A stretch of 64,000 nucleotides of DNA from contig JALSMA010000086.1 in the NCBI GenBank assembly GCA_026988015.1, positions 17,972-81,971 on the forward strand, in the 5' to 3' direction. This DNA comes from Desulfobulbaceae bacterium. GTDB taxonomy: Bacteria > Desulfobacterota > Desulfobulbia > Desulfobulbales > Desulfocapsaceae. Each line of letters starts with the position of its first letter. The first letter of the stretch is position 1. The notes below the pieces were generated by a model. It saw nothing but the letters and a program-made list of their open reading frames with translations. It searched no databases and was not told where the DNA came from. Below are positions 38,299-47,262 of this stretch, in pieces. Position numbers and translations under genes: made by a program.

Positions 38299-38456
38299 AA
38301 AAACCACTGCAGCAGAAAAAAGGTCCCGAGTCCTGCGCCCGCAGAACTGTAGAGCATCAGTCAGGGCATACATTCACTGCCATACTTTCTGGCAATGATT
38401 GCAAAGGTGGCAATGGCTGCCACCCCTGCTATTATCATAAAAATCAGACTTTGCAT
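38292..38456 (-). CDS. Tiny two-TM ORF with in-frame TGA (candidate selenoprotein; otherwise a 31-aa TM ORF 38361..38456)
   Basis: Conceptual [31 protein letters not shown](TGA)[22 protein letters not shown]; hairpin begins 12 nt after TGA. Confidence 0.4.
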
Positions 38457-38465
38457 AATTGTCTT

Positions 38466-40265
38466 TTATCCCCGGATACGCACTCCACTCTTTTTGCGCA
38501 GCCGAATTGACTTAGGAGTAACCTCAACCAGCTCATCATCGTTGATATAAGCAATACAGTCTTCAAGGGTCATCTCAACAGGAGGGGTCAACACAACGGC
38601 CTCATCAGATCCGGAGGCGCGCATGTTGGTGAGTTTTTTACCCTTTGCCGGATTCACAACCAGGTCTGTTGCCCGGCAGTGCTCACCCAAAATCTGTCCC
38701 TGATACATTGGAGACCCCGGCCCTACAAAAAGTTTACCACGATCCTGCAGATTAAACAAAGCATAAGCAACAGAGGTACAGGGTTCTTTCACCACCAGCA
38801 CACCGTTAATACGGTTCTTGATCTCTCCAGCCCATGGACCATACTCTGCGAAAACATAGCTCATCATACCCATTCCCTTGGTATCAGTCATAAATTCTGA
38901 GCGATAACCAAGAAGCCCGCGGGTAGGAATCTTGAACTTGAGACGAACCATACCATTCTGGGTGGTCATCTCTTCCATCTGGCCGCGCAGCTTCCCGAGT
39001 TTTTCAATAACAGGCCCCTGGTACTGTTCATCAACATCAACGGTGAGTTCCTCATAAGGTTCAAGGGTTTCACCATCTTTTTCAATAAGAATAACCTGCG
39101 GTCTGGTCACCTGCATCTCATAATCCTCACGTCTCATTTTCTCGATGAGAATAGAGAGATGCAGCTCACCACGCCCGGAAACCCTGAATCCCACAGCATC
39201 AGTAAGTGGTTCATACTGCAGAGCAACATCGGCAAGTGTTTCCCGCTTGAGTCTGTCCTCAATGTGACGGGAGGTAACAAACTTCCCTTCCTTTCCGGCA
39301 AATGGCGAATCATTGGGGATAAAGTTCATGGAGATGGTGGGAGGATCAATATCAATGAGCGGCAATGGATGCGGATCATCAGGGTCGGTGAAGGTTACTC
39401 CCACGGTCACATCTTCCATTCCGGCAACAGCAACTATCTCGCCGGTGGTTGCTGTCTCTGTGGGGATCTTCTCATCACAGGAGAAACGATAAATTTTGGT
39501 AATACGGATCGGTTTGATACTCCCGTCACGACGGGCAACCACAACCGGCTGGTTAATAGAGAGGTGACCATTTACCACCTTACCGATTCCAAGGCGTCCA
39601 AGATAAGGGGAGTAGTCAATGGTTCCAACCTGCATCTGCAGGGAAGCATCAGCTGATCCGACAGGGGCGGGAATATGGTCAACGATCATCTGGGAAACCA
39701 CATGCATGTCACCGTCCCCGACTTTGGAGTCAGTATGCTCTTTCAGGGCATAACCCTCTTTGGCAGAAGCGAATACAACGGGAAAATCCAGTACATCATC
39801 CGGGGCGTTAAGCTTTACAAAGAGGTCAAATACCTGATCCACAACCCAATCACAACGGGCTGCTGGCTTATCAATTTTGTTAATCACAACAATAACCGGG
39901 AGATGGTTTTCCAGGGCCTTTTTCAAAACAAAATAAGTCTGCGGCATGGGGCCTTCCTGAGCATCAACCACCAGGAGTGCACCATCTGCCATCCTGAGAA
40001 CACGCTCTACCTGGCCACCGAAATCAGCATGGCCGGGGGTATCGATGATATTGATCCAGAAGTCCTTGTACTCGTAGGAACCATTCTTTGCGGTGATGGT
40101 GATACCACGCTCCCGTTCCAGATCCCCGGAATCCATCATACGTTCCGCAACACGCTCGTTTTCCCTGAACATACCTGAATGTTTAAATAACTCATCAACG
40201 AGAGTTGTTTTGCCATGGTCAACATGAGCGATAATAGCAACGTTCCGAATTTTATCCTGTTCCAT
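38466..40265 (-). CDS. typA: Translational GTPase TypA/BipA
   Basis: EQDKIRNVAIIAHVDHGKTTLVDELFKHSG, RERGITITAKNGS, DTPGHADFGGQVERVL. Confidence 0.97.
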   Translation of the reverse strand: MEQDKIRNVAIIAHVDHGKTTLVDELFKHSGMFRENERVAERMMDSGDLERERGITITAKNGSYEYKDFWINIIDTPGHADFGGQVERVLRMADGALLVVDAQEGPMPQTYFVLKKALENHLPVIVVINKIDKPAARCDWVVDQVFDLFVKLNAPDDVLDFPVVFASAKEGYALKEHTDSKVGDGDMHVVSQMIVDHIPAPVGSADASLQMQVGTIDYSPYLGRLGIGKVVNGHLSINQPVVVARRDGSIKPIRITKIYRFSCDEKIPTETATTGEIVAVAGMEDVTVGVTFTDPDDPHPLPLIDIDPPTISMNFIPNDSPFAGKEGKFVTSRHIEDRLKRETLADVALQYEPLTDAVGFRVSGRGELHLSILIEKMRREDYEMQVTRPQVILIEKDGETLEPYEELTVDVDEQYQGPVIEKLGKLRGQMEEMTTQNGMVRLKFKIPTRGLLGYRSEFMTDTKGMGMMSYVFAEYGPWAGEIKNRINGVLVVKEPCTSVAYALFNLQDRGKLFVGPGSPMYQGQILGEHCRATDLVVNPAKGKKLTNMRASGSDEAVVLTPPVEMTLEDCIAYINDDELVEVTPKSIRLRKKSGVRIRG

Positions 40266-40333
40266 CTTATGCCTCGTAAAAAAGAAAAAAGCACCCAGCC
40301 GTATGCGGATGCTTTGAATGAATTTCATTATAT

Positions 40334-40394
40334 CCGGAATCCGTGATGACAGAGTCACTCGCCTCCTTTCTGGATGGACGATCACAGATTCAGG
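40334..40394 (+). repeat. Dispersed intergenic element family 1, copy 8 (short form)
   Basis: ccggaatccgtgatgacagagtcactcgcc...gatcacagattcagg inverted ends. Confidence 0.55.
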
Positions 40395-40458
40395 TATTTT
40401 TTGGATTGAAAAATTTCACAGAATAACAAAACCTCAAGAACTTGGCAAGGAAATTAAA

Positions 40459-41808
40459 TCAGAGAGCTTCAAGGATTTTTCTTCGTCCAGCCGCGGAACG
40501 TTTCAACACAGAAACGGCCTCATCGACATAATCGAATACCTGTGCCTGCTTCCCCTTTGCCGGACGCATTATACGCCCCAGCACCTGCAGTAGCCGCCCC
40601 TCAAAAGTGATCGGGGTTGTTAGAAACAGATTACTGAGACCGGGGCAGTCAAAGCCTTCACCGATAAGCTGTAAAGTCGCCACCAGCACCTTCACCCTTC
40701 CTGACTGCACATCGGCAACAACTGCGGCCCGCTGCTCAGCAGATGTCTTGCCGATAAGTAACGCCACGGCAACCCCGCGCCGTTTCAGACCGTCTTCAAA
40801 GATCCGGCAATGAGAAATACGATCGGATACCAGCAATTGAATACCGCTGTTCCTGCGCCTGCTCTCCCGCACCACATCATCAATTATCTGCTGATTACGC
40901 GCGGCATCTTTGATCAATGCAGCAATAAGGGGTTGATAGTCACCACGATATCGATAGCGAAAAACAGTTTTACAGCGCACCAGACTTGGTTTGACAATGG
41001 CTCCGCTTGCCTGGAGTTCCGCCTGATCCACCTTGTGGAACTGGTCCCCCATGTAAAAACTAATCAGCCGCGTCAACCCTTCGTCACTGCGAAATGCAGT
41101 GGCCGAAAGCCCGAGCAGGTAGTGGCCGCTGAAGCTTCCTACCACATCGGTAAACAAGGTAGCTGGCACACGGTGACACTCATCCACAACCAGATGTCCA
41201 AATCGAGAAGCCAACTCTTGGAACCTTTTTCTGGCAGTATTAACAATGGCAATGGACACTGGAGCCACCTCAAAATGGCCATCTCCAATCAGGCCCGGCT
41301 CAAGTCTCAGAAACTCCCTTACTCTTTCCTGCCACTGATACAACAGTTCCCTAGTGTGAACCACAATAAGAGTCGGCTGACGGCGCGCTGCAATAATTGC
41401 CAGGGCCATCACCGTTTTGCCACTGCCGGTTCCGGCCTCCAGCACACCGAAGGAGCGTTTCTCGGCTGCCACAACAGCCGCCTCCTGATAGGGCCGCAAA
41501 ACACCATGAAAAGCAGTGTCCATCTCTTCAAGAAGCAGACGTTTATCGTGTATCAGCGGAGTTTCCCGGAAAAATTCACGGCACAGCAACACCGCCTGGT
41601 TGGCAAACCCCCTTGGAAAACGCAGGCCGTCAGGTACCGACTGGTAATATTTCAAGGTGGGTTTTATCTTATTCCCTACCCAGCGGCCATATTTTTTAGC
41701 TGCCACATATTTGGGATTATCAATGGTAAGCCGAGCTGTAAACTCCTTTTCCAGGGAGAAGGGTATATCCTCAAGGAGACAGTCGGCAGCGATGGTTAGA
41801 GTTGGCAT
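40459..41808 (-). CDS. DEAD/DEAH-box helicase (SF2, SSL2-like)
   Basis: LRPYQEAAVVAAEKRSFGVLEAGTGSGKTVMALAII, VDECHR, SATAFR, GEGFDCPGLSNLFLTTP. Confidence 0.92.
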   Translation of the reverse strand: MPTLTIAADCLLEDIPFSLEKEFTARLTIDNPKYVAAKKYGRWVGNKIKPTLKYYQSVPDGLRFPRGFANQAVLLCREFFRETPLIHDKRLLLEEMDTAFHGVLRPYQEAAVVAAEKRSFGVLEAGTGSGKTVMALAIIAARRQPTLIVVHTRELLYQWQERVREFLRLEPGLIGDGHFEVAPVSIAIVNTARKRFQELASRFGHLVVDECHRVPATLFTDVVGSFSGHYLLGLSATAFRSDEGLTRLISFYMGDQFHKVDQAELQASGAIVKPSLVRCKTVFRYRYRGDYQPLIAALIKDAARNQQIIDDVVRESRRRNSGIQLLVSDRISHCRIFEDGLKRRGVAVALLIGKTSAEQRAAVVADVQSGRVKVLVATLQLIGEGFDCPGLSNLFLTTPITFEGRLLQVLGRIMRPAKGKQAQVFDYVDEAVSVLKRSAAGRRKILEAL

Positions 41809-42012
41809 GGTACACTTTTGTTTTGACAACATATTGTAATGCAAACAGAGCATTCACAAGCAGCTATGGTTAAATAAGATCTCCCACATCCCTTCAGGGC
41901 GAATTCAGGTTGATTATCTACAAGGTCTGTGGCATTTCTAGAAAGGTGTCTGTCCATTATGAGTTTTTTCTCTACATTGAGCCCCCAGGAAAACCCCAAC
42001 CACAGGAACTGT

Positions 42013-42633
42013 ATGAATCTCAAAAAAACCTTTTTCATCCTTCTCTTTGTCCTGCTCTCTGCCTCTCTCTCCCGGGCAGAACCCAAACAGCAGGCAATCA
42101 CCATGAATTTCCCCGCAAACATTGTTCAGGACGTTCTCACCAAAAGTCTGCCGTTGCAGCTAGCGATTGATTCCAACACCATACTCGGTTCAGTTTCCAT
42201 CGACACCATTAAAGAACTGAAAATACACAAAAATAAACTTTCAGGACACGTCACCCTAAGCGGCCACAAACTTAACTTGGTGACCACCATAGCCGGCCAT
42301 AATCTCCGCATGAAAATAGGCAGCCTCACCATGAATTTTCAGTGTGACGCCACCATCCGCTTCGATGCTGCATCACAGACCCTTTACATCCGACCGCTTA
42401 TCACAGAGCTGCAATCTACCGGAACCGAACAGGCCGATATCGCCTCGACCATTGTTCTGCTGTTTAACAATCAGGAATTCCCGATTTCCCTCGGAAATTT
42501 CAAGCCAATCACCCGAAAAACAGGGGACAAAAGCCTGACTTTCACAATGAACATAAATGAAGTAAACCTGCAACCGGATAATCTGCTCCTCAGCATTATC
42601 CCAGCCATCGAAGTCAGAAGAAAAACAAACTGA
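42013..42633 (+). CDS. Secreted/envelope protein of unknown function (DUF1439-like character)
   Basis: Signal peptide MNLKKTFFILLFVLLSASLSRA; no confident family. Confidence 0.6.
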   Translation: MNLKKTFFILLFVLLSASLSRAEPKQQAITMNFPANIVQDVLTKSLPLQLAIDSNTILGSVSIDTIKELKIHKNKLSGHVTLSGHKLNLVTTIAGHNLRMKIGSLTMNFQCDATIRFDAASQTLYIRPLITELQSTGTEQADIASTIVLLFNNQEFPISLGNFKPITRKTGDKSLTFTMNINEVNLQPDNLLLSIIPAIEVRRKTN

Positions 42634-42757
42634 TCTCCGCCACTCAGATTCAGAGAGAAACGAGGCTCACTGTTTGACTTTTCCACACAAAGATGGATAC
42701 AATAAGGGGTACTGGCAGCTGGCACCAATCACAGCAAATCACTGACAAGGATCAAAG

Positions 42758-44662
42758 ATGAGGCACAAAAAACTAATCTGTTGTACGCTGTGCCTGCTCA
42801 TCTTTTTTTTCTGCATTCCCACAACCACCTTTGCCGCTAAAAAGATACTCTATATAGACTCCTATTTTCCGACCTATCAATGGAGTGCCGGTATAACCGC
42901 CGGTATCCAGTCCATCCTTGAAGACCGTAATGATATCGAATTAAAGATCTTTCGCATGGACACCAAGCGAAACCAGTCGGAAGAGCACATACAAGCCATT
43001 GCCCTCACAGCTAGGGACCTTATTCTATCCTGGCAACCGGATCTTATCATCGCCTCAGATGATAATGCCTCAAAATATCTCATTGCTCCCTGGTTCAAAA
43101 ACTCCGATATCCCCGTTGTATTCTGTGGCCTGAACTGGGATGCCACAGTCTACGGTTTCCCAACCAGGAACATAACCGGTATGGTGGAAGTATCCCATGC
43201 CAACTCAATAATCAATACCCTGAAACCCTTTGCAAGTGGCAACAGGATAGGCTTTCTGGCCGCAGATACCATTACTGAGCACAAAGAGATTCAGAACATC
43301 TCAAAACGTTTTGGCATCCAATTCAACTTCCGCTTTGCACGAACATTTGATGAGCTGAAACAGGCCTTCCTGGATTTGCAGCAGGAAACCGACATGATTC
43401 TCCTTCAGGAATGTCGCTCCGTGACAGGATTCAACCATAAAGAGATGATAAAATTTGTCCTGAAAAACATACAAATACCAACTGGAACAACCCACAAGTT
43501 CCTCAAGCACTATGTTTTGGTTACACATGCCAAACTTGCAGAGGAACAAGGACACTACGCAGCAGAAACAGCTCTGAAAATCCTCAGTGGAATCCCTCCG
43601 TCAGAGATCCCTGTCGCCTACAACAAGAAAGCAACAATATATCTCAACATGTCCATTGCCCGAACACTCGGGATCAAATTCCCCATGGCGCTTCTTGAAA
43701 ATGCCCACCTAACCAGCACGGATCTCCCCAAAGTTCTGTACATAAATTCCTACCACAAGGGATACCAGTGGAGCGATGACGTAGAGAAAGGGCTTCTGAA
43801 GGCACTCCATATCAAAAGTAGAGCAGATGGTTCCCTCGACACTTCCAACAGTGAGGTTGATTTCAGATTGTTTCGGATGGATACCAAACTGAACAAGTCC
43901 CAGACATTCATTGAGCAGTCAGTCCAGACGGCCAGGGACATTATAGAAAGTTGGAAACCTGATATAGTCGTTTTCAGTGATGACAATGCTGCAAAATACC
44001 TCATCGAACCTTTTTATAAGAAAAGCAGCTTCCCCATTGTATTCTGCGGCCTCAACTGGGATGCCAAAATATACAACTTCCCCCGGGAGACCACTACAGG
44101 AATGGTCGAAGTCGACCCCATCATGGAGACTATTGACCTATTAAAACTCTATGCAAAAGGAAAACGGCTGGGCTATATCGGCAGCGACAACCTCTCCAAC
44201 CAAAAGAGTCTCGAGAATTTCAGAAAACAACTTGGATTGCAGTTCTCCAGCGGTAAACTGCTTCGCGACCTGAAAAGCTGGAAAAAACAATATGTCCGTA
44301 TCCAGGATAAGGTCGACATGCTCATCTGGCTTACAGCCAACGATCTTCCCGGCTGGGATCAAGAAAAAATCCATACGTTTATCCTGGCCAACACCAGAAT
44401 TCCCACGGGCAGTATGGGGGAGCACCTTGTCTCCTACACCCTCCTCGGCAACGTCAAAATTGCTGCGGAACAAGGTTGGTGGGCGGGAAACACTGTACTT
44501 CAGATACTTGATGGTACCGCACCCTCCGCCATAGCGGAAACAACGAACCGACAATCAAAGCTCTACCTGAACATGCCCCTGGCCAAAAAAATGAACATCA
44601 AGTTCCCCATGTCTCTCCTGGAAAAAGCAACTTTTGTTAAAAACCAATCACAGCAAAAATAA
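42758..44662 (+). CDS. Periplasmic ABC-type substrate-binding-like protein with two tandem homologous domains
   Basis: KKILYIDSYFPTYQWS...FRMDTKRNQSEE...PVVFCGLNWDATVYGFPTRNITGMVEV repeated as PKVLYINSYHKGYQWS...FRMDTKLNKSQ...PIVFCGLNWDAKIYNFPRETTTGMVEV. Confidence 0.85.
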   Translation: MRHKKLICCTLCLLIFFFCIPTTTFAAKKILYIDSYFPTYQWSAGITAGIQSILEDRNDIELKIFRMDTKRNQSEEHIQAIALTARDLILSWQPDLIIASDDNASKYLIAPWFKNSDIPVVFCGLNWDATVYGFPTRNITGMVEVSHANSIINTLKPFASGNRIGFLAADTITEHKEIQNISKRFGIQFNFRFARTFDELKQAFLDLQQETDMILLQECRSVTGFNHKEMIKFVLKNIQIPTGTTHKFLKHYVLVTHAKLAEEQGHYAAETALKILSGIPPSEIPVAYNKKATIYLNMSIARTLGIKFPMALLENAHLTSTDLPKVLYINSYHKGYQWSDDVEKGLLKALHIKSRADGSLDTSNSEVDFRLFRMDTKLNKSQTFIEQSVQTARDIIESWKPDIVVFSDDNAAKYLIEPFYKKSSFPIVFCGLNWDAKIYNFPRETTTGMVEVDPIMETIDLLKLYAKGKRLGYIGSDNLSNQKSLENFRKQLGLQFSSGKLLRDLKSWKKQYVRIQDKVDMLIWLTANDLPGWDQEKIHTFILANTRIPTGSMGEHLVSYTLLGNVKIAAEQGWWAGNTVLQILDGTAPSAIAETTNRQSKLYLNMPLAKKMNIKFPMSLLEKATFVKNQSQQK

Positions 44663-44668
44663 GCCCTC

Positions 44669-46990
44669 ATGAAATTCACATCCATCACTGTCAAGTTGCT
44701 TGCCATTATCACCGTCGCTTTTGTCATCTCAGGGGTCAGTGTTTTCTATATTGCCGATAAAAAACTGATCCAGGTCATAGACAAGAGCCAGGAGGCTCTG
44801 TATGCAGAAAAAGTGGACACCATTTACAACTTTCTCAGTAGAAATAACGAACGTCTGAAAAAGACCGGAATGGTAGAGGCATATATTGAAGATTTCCAGA
44901 AGGCAAGCATCAGAGACCTCCGTTTAGATCATTACAAAGGCACAGACAAACTGCTCATCTACCCTTTTATCCTCGACTATAACGGAAAAGTTATCATGCA
45001 CCCGGAACTTCCCAAAGGGGATCTTTCGGTGACCCAGCTCGACATTGTCAAGACCCTCCTTACAGCACCTGAGGAAGGAGGCTTCAACTACACCTATCTC
45101 AGAGAAAGAAAGTGGGGCCGTTTTAAGAAATTCCCGGAATGGAAATGGATTATCGGGTACGCTGTTCCAATGGACCTTAAATACGCAGATGCCCGTGAAT
45201 TCCTCACCGCACTTGTCTACATCATGGGAGGGGTGGCCCTGGCTGCAATACTTATTCTTTCACTTGTTGTTGCCAAATTCACTAAACCCATAACCAGGCT
45301 GACCAGAATCGCCACCCGCATGGCCGATGGCAACCTGGATCAGCAAATTAGTATAGCTGGGAGAGATGAAATCAGAACCCTTTCCCAAAGCTTCAGTAAC
45401 ATGCGTGATGCCATCCGGCAGAAAATCCGAGAGCTGGAAGAGGAGAACCGGGAACGAAAAAAAGCAGAAGAAGCCCTGGCTGCCGAAAAAGAACGCCTCT
45501 CCGTGACCCTGCGTTCCATTGGGGATGGCGTCATAACTACCGATGTATCCGGTAACGTCATTTTCCTGAACAAGGTCGCCGAACACATCACAGGATGGCC
45601 GAACTCAGAAGCTGCCACCCGACCCATAAGTGAAATATTCCATGTTATCAATGAGGGGAGCAGGGAAAAACCGGACTACTCCATTCTCCAGATAATCAAT
45701 GACGGCCAGATCATTGATTCCAGAGATCTCATCCTCATCAATAGGGATGGACAAGAGATCAACATCACCAGCAATGGCGCTCCCATCCTCAACGCTGACA
45801 GCGAAATAATTGGTGCCGTCCTGGTTTTCAGAGATATTACCGAGTTTCTCAAAACCGAAAAGGAATTGCTTAAAGTAACCAAACTGGAATCCGTGGGAAT
45901 CCTTGCCGGTGGGATCGCCCATGACTTCAACAATATTCTGGCCGCTATCCTTGGGAATATCAACCTGGCTCTCTTTGATAAAACGCTGCAGGACAAAACC
46001 CGAGAGCTTCTTGCTGCAGCGGAGAAGGCCTCCCTGCGTGCTAAAGACTTAACCCAGCAGCTACTCACATTTGCAAGGGGTGGCGATCCCGTAAAAGAGG
46101 TCTCATCACTGGAGACTGTCATTAAAGATTCGGCAAACTTTGTTCTTCATGGAGATAAGGTCGCCTGCCATTTTACTATTCCAGATGATTTATGGCTGGT
46201 TGAAATAGATAAAGGCCAGATCAGTCAGGTTATCCAGAATATCGTCCTGAACGGCAGCCACGCCATGCCAGAGGGCGGAATAATCACCATTAGTGCCGAA
46301 AATGTTCACGCCGGAGATTACCCGTTCCTCAACACCAATAAGGATGCAGGATTTGTCAAGATAGCAATCAAAGATTGCGGAATAGGGATGTCCCCACACA
46401 TAATGGAAAAAATATTTGATCCCTACTACTCCACCAAGAAAGAAGGCAATGGTCTTGGCCTGGCTATCACCCAGTCCATCACCATGAAACACAACGGACA
46501 TCTCACGGTGGAATCCACCCCGGGAATCGGATCCACCTTTGCATTATTCCTTCCCGCCTCCGGCAAAATAGAGGCAAAAAGCCAGGGAACCACAGCAACA
46601 TCTGCCCAACCATTTCGCGCCCGAATACTACTGATGGATGACGAGGAAATGGTACTGCAGGTGGCAAAAGAGATGCTCACCCTGCTTGGCCATGAGGTCA
46701 CCCTTTCCAAACATGGTGAAGAGGCTATTCAATGCTACCGGGAATCCATTGAAAAAGACGCTGTATTTGACCTCATCATCATGGATCTAACTATTCCTGG
46801 AGGAATGGGGGGGAAAGAGGCGGTGAAAGAGATCCTGATCCTTGACCCCACCGCACGAATAATTGTCTCAAGCGGCTATTCCAACGATCCGGTCATGGCA
46901 AAATACAGCGAATACGGGTTCTGTGCTGCAATTGTAAAACCCTACATCCTCAAAGATCTTTCACGAACCATCAGTGAGTTGACATCATAG
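44669..46990 (+). CDS. Hybrid sensor histidine kinase (Cache-like, HAMP, PAS, HisKA/HATPase, REC)
   Basis: HAMP KFTKPITRLTRIATRMADGNL; PAS; GGIAHDFNNILAAILGN; GNGLGLAI; LLMDDEEMVLQVAKEML..DLIIMDLTIPGGMGG. Confidence 0.94.
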   Translation: MKFTSITVKLLAIITVAFVISGVSVFYIADKKLIQVIDKSQEALYAEKVDTIYNFLSRNNERLKKTGMVEAYIEDFQKASIRDLRLDHYKGTDKLLIYPFILDYNGKVIMHPELPKGDLSVTQLDIVKTLLTAPEEGGFNYTYLRERKWGRFKKFPEWKWIIGYAVPMDLKYADAREFLTALVYIMGGVALAAILILSLVVAKFTKPITRLTRIATRMADGNLDQQISIAGRDEIRTLSQSFSNMRDAIRQKIRELEEENRERKKAEEALAAEKERLSVTLRSIGDGVITTDVSGNVIFLNKVAEHITGWPNSEAATRPISEIFHVINEGSREKPDYSILQIINDGQIIDSRDLILINRDGQEINITSNGAPILNADSEIIGAVLVFRDITEFLKTEKELLKVTKLESVGILAGGIAHDFNNILAAILGNINLALFDKTLQDKTRELLAAAEKASLRAKDLTQQLLTFARGGDPVKEVSSLETVIKDSANFVLHGDKVACHFTIPDDLWLVEIDKGQISQVIQNIVLNGSHAMPEGGIITISAENVHAGDYPFLNTNKDAGFVKIAIKDCGIGMSPHIMEKIFDPYYSTKKEGNGLGLAITQSITMKHNGHLTVESTPGIGSTFALFLPASGKIEAKSQGTTATSAQPFRARILLMDDEEMVLQVAKEMLTLLGHEVTLSKHGEEAIQCYRESIEKDAVFDLIIMDLTIPGGMGGKEAVKEILILDPTARIIVSSGYSNDPVMAKYSEYGFCAAIVKPYILKDLSRTISELTS

Positions 46991-47038
46991 CAGCCAAGGC
47001 CAGAATAAAGAGATCAGGGTGAATTTATTAGCGGATTA

Positions 47039-47102
47039 GCACCGGAGCTCAGCTTTTACCGGTATTGGGTGTATGAGCCCACTCCCGTGGGCGAAAAAAG
47101 CC
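47039..47102 (+). repeat. Dispersed repeat family 3, copy 1
   Basis: gcaccggagctcagcttttaccggtattgggtgtatgagcccactcccgtgggcgaaaaaa; similar to 50174. Confidence 0.7.
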
Positions 47103-47143
47103 TGCAAAACAAAACATAATCGATTAGTTTCACAGGCTTTAAC

Positions 47144-47220
47144 TGGTACGCCAGACAGGGTTCGAACCTGTGACCTACGGCTTAGAAGGCCGTTGCTCTA
47201 TCCAGCTGAGCTACTGGCGC
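47144..47220 (-). tRNA. tRNA-Arg (anticodon UCU)
   Basis: Minus-strand GCGCCAGTAGCTCAGCTGGATAGAGCAACGGCCTTCTAAGCCGTAGGTCACAGGTTCGAACCCTGTCTGGCGTACCA cloverleaf with encoded CCA. Confidence 0.95.
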
Positions 47221-47262
47221 ATGGTATGGCTTGTATAAAATATAGCTGCTAAAAAATCAACT

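Noticed and set aside
40810-41799. 329-aa plus-strand ORF
   Set aside because: Fully antisense to the SF2 helicase; composition looks like a shadow ORF and no motif is recognisable.
47098-47140. Terminator after tRNA-Arg (AAAGCCTG...CAGGCTTT)
   Set aside because: Perfect 8-bp stem but a ~27-nt loop; plausible but not strong enough to list as a feature.
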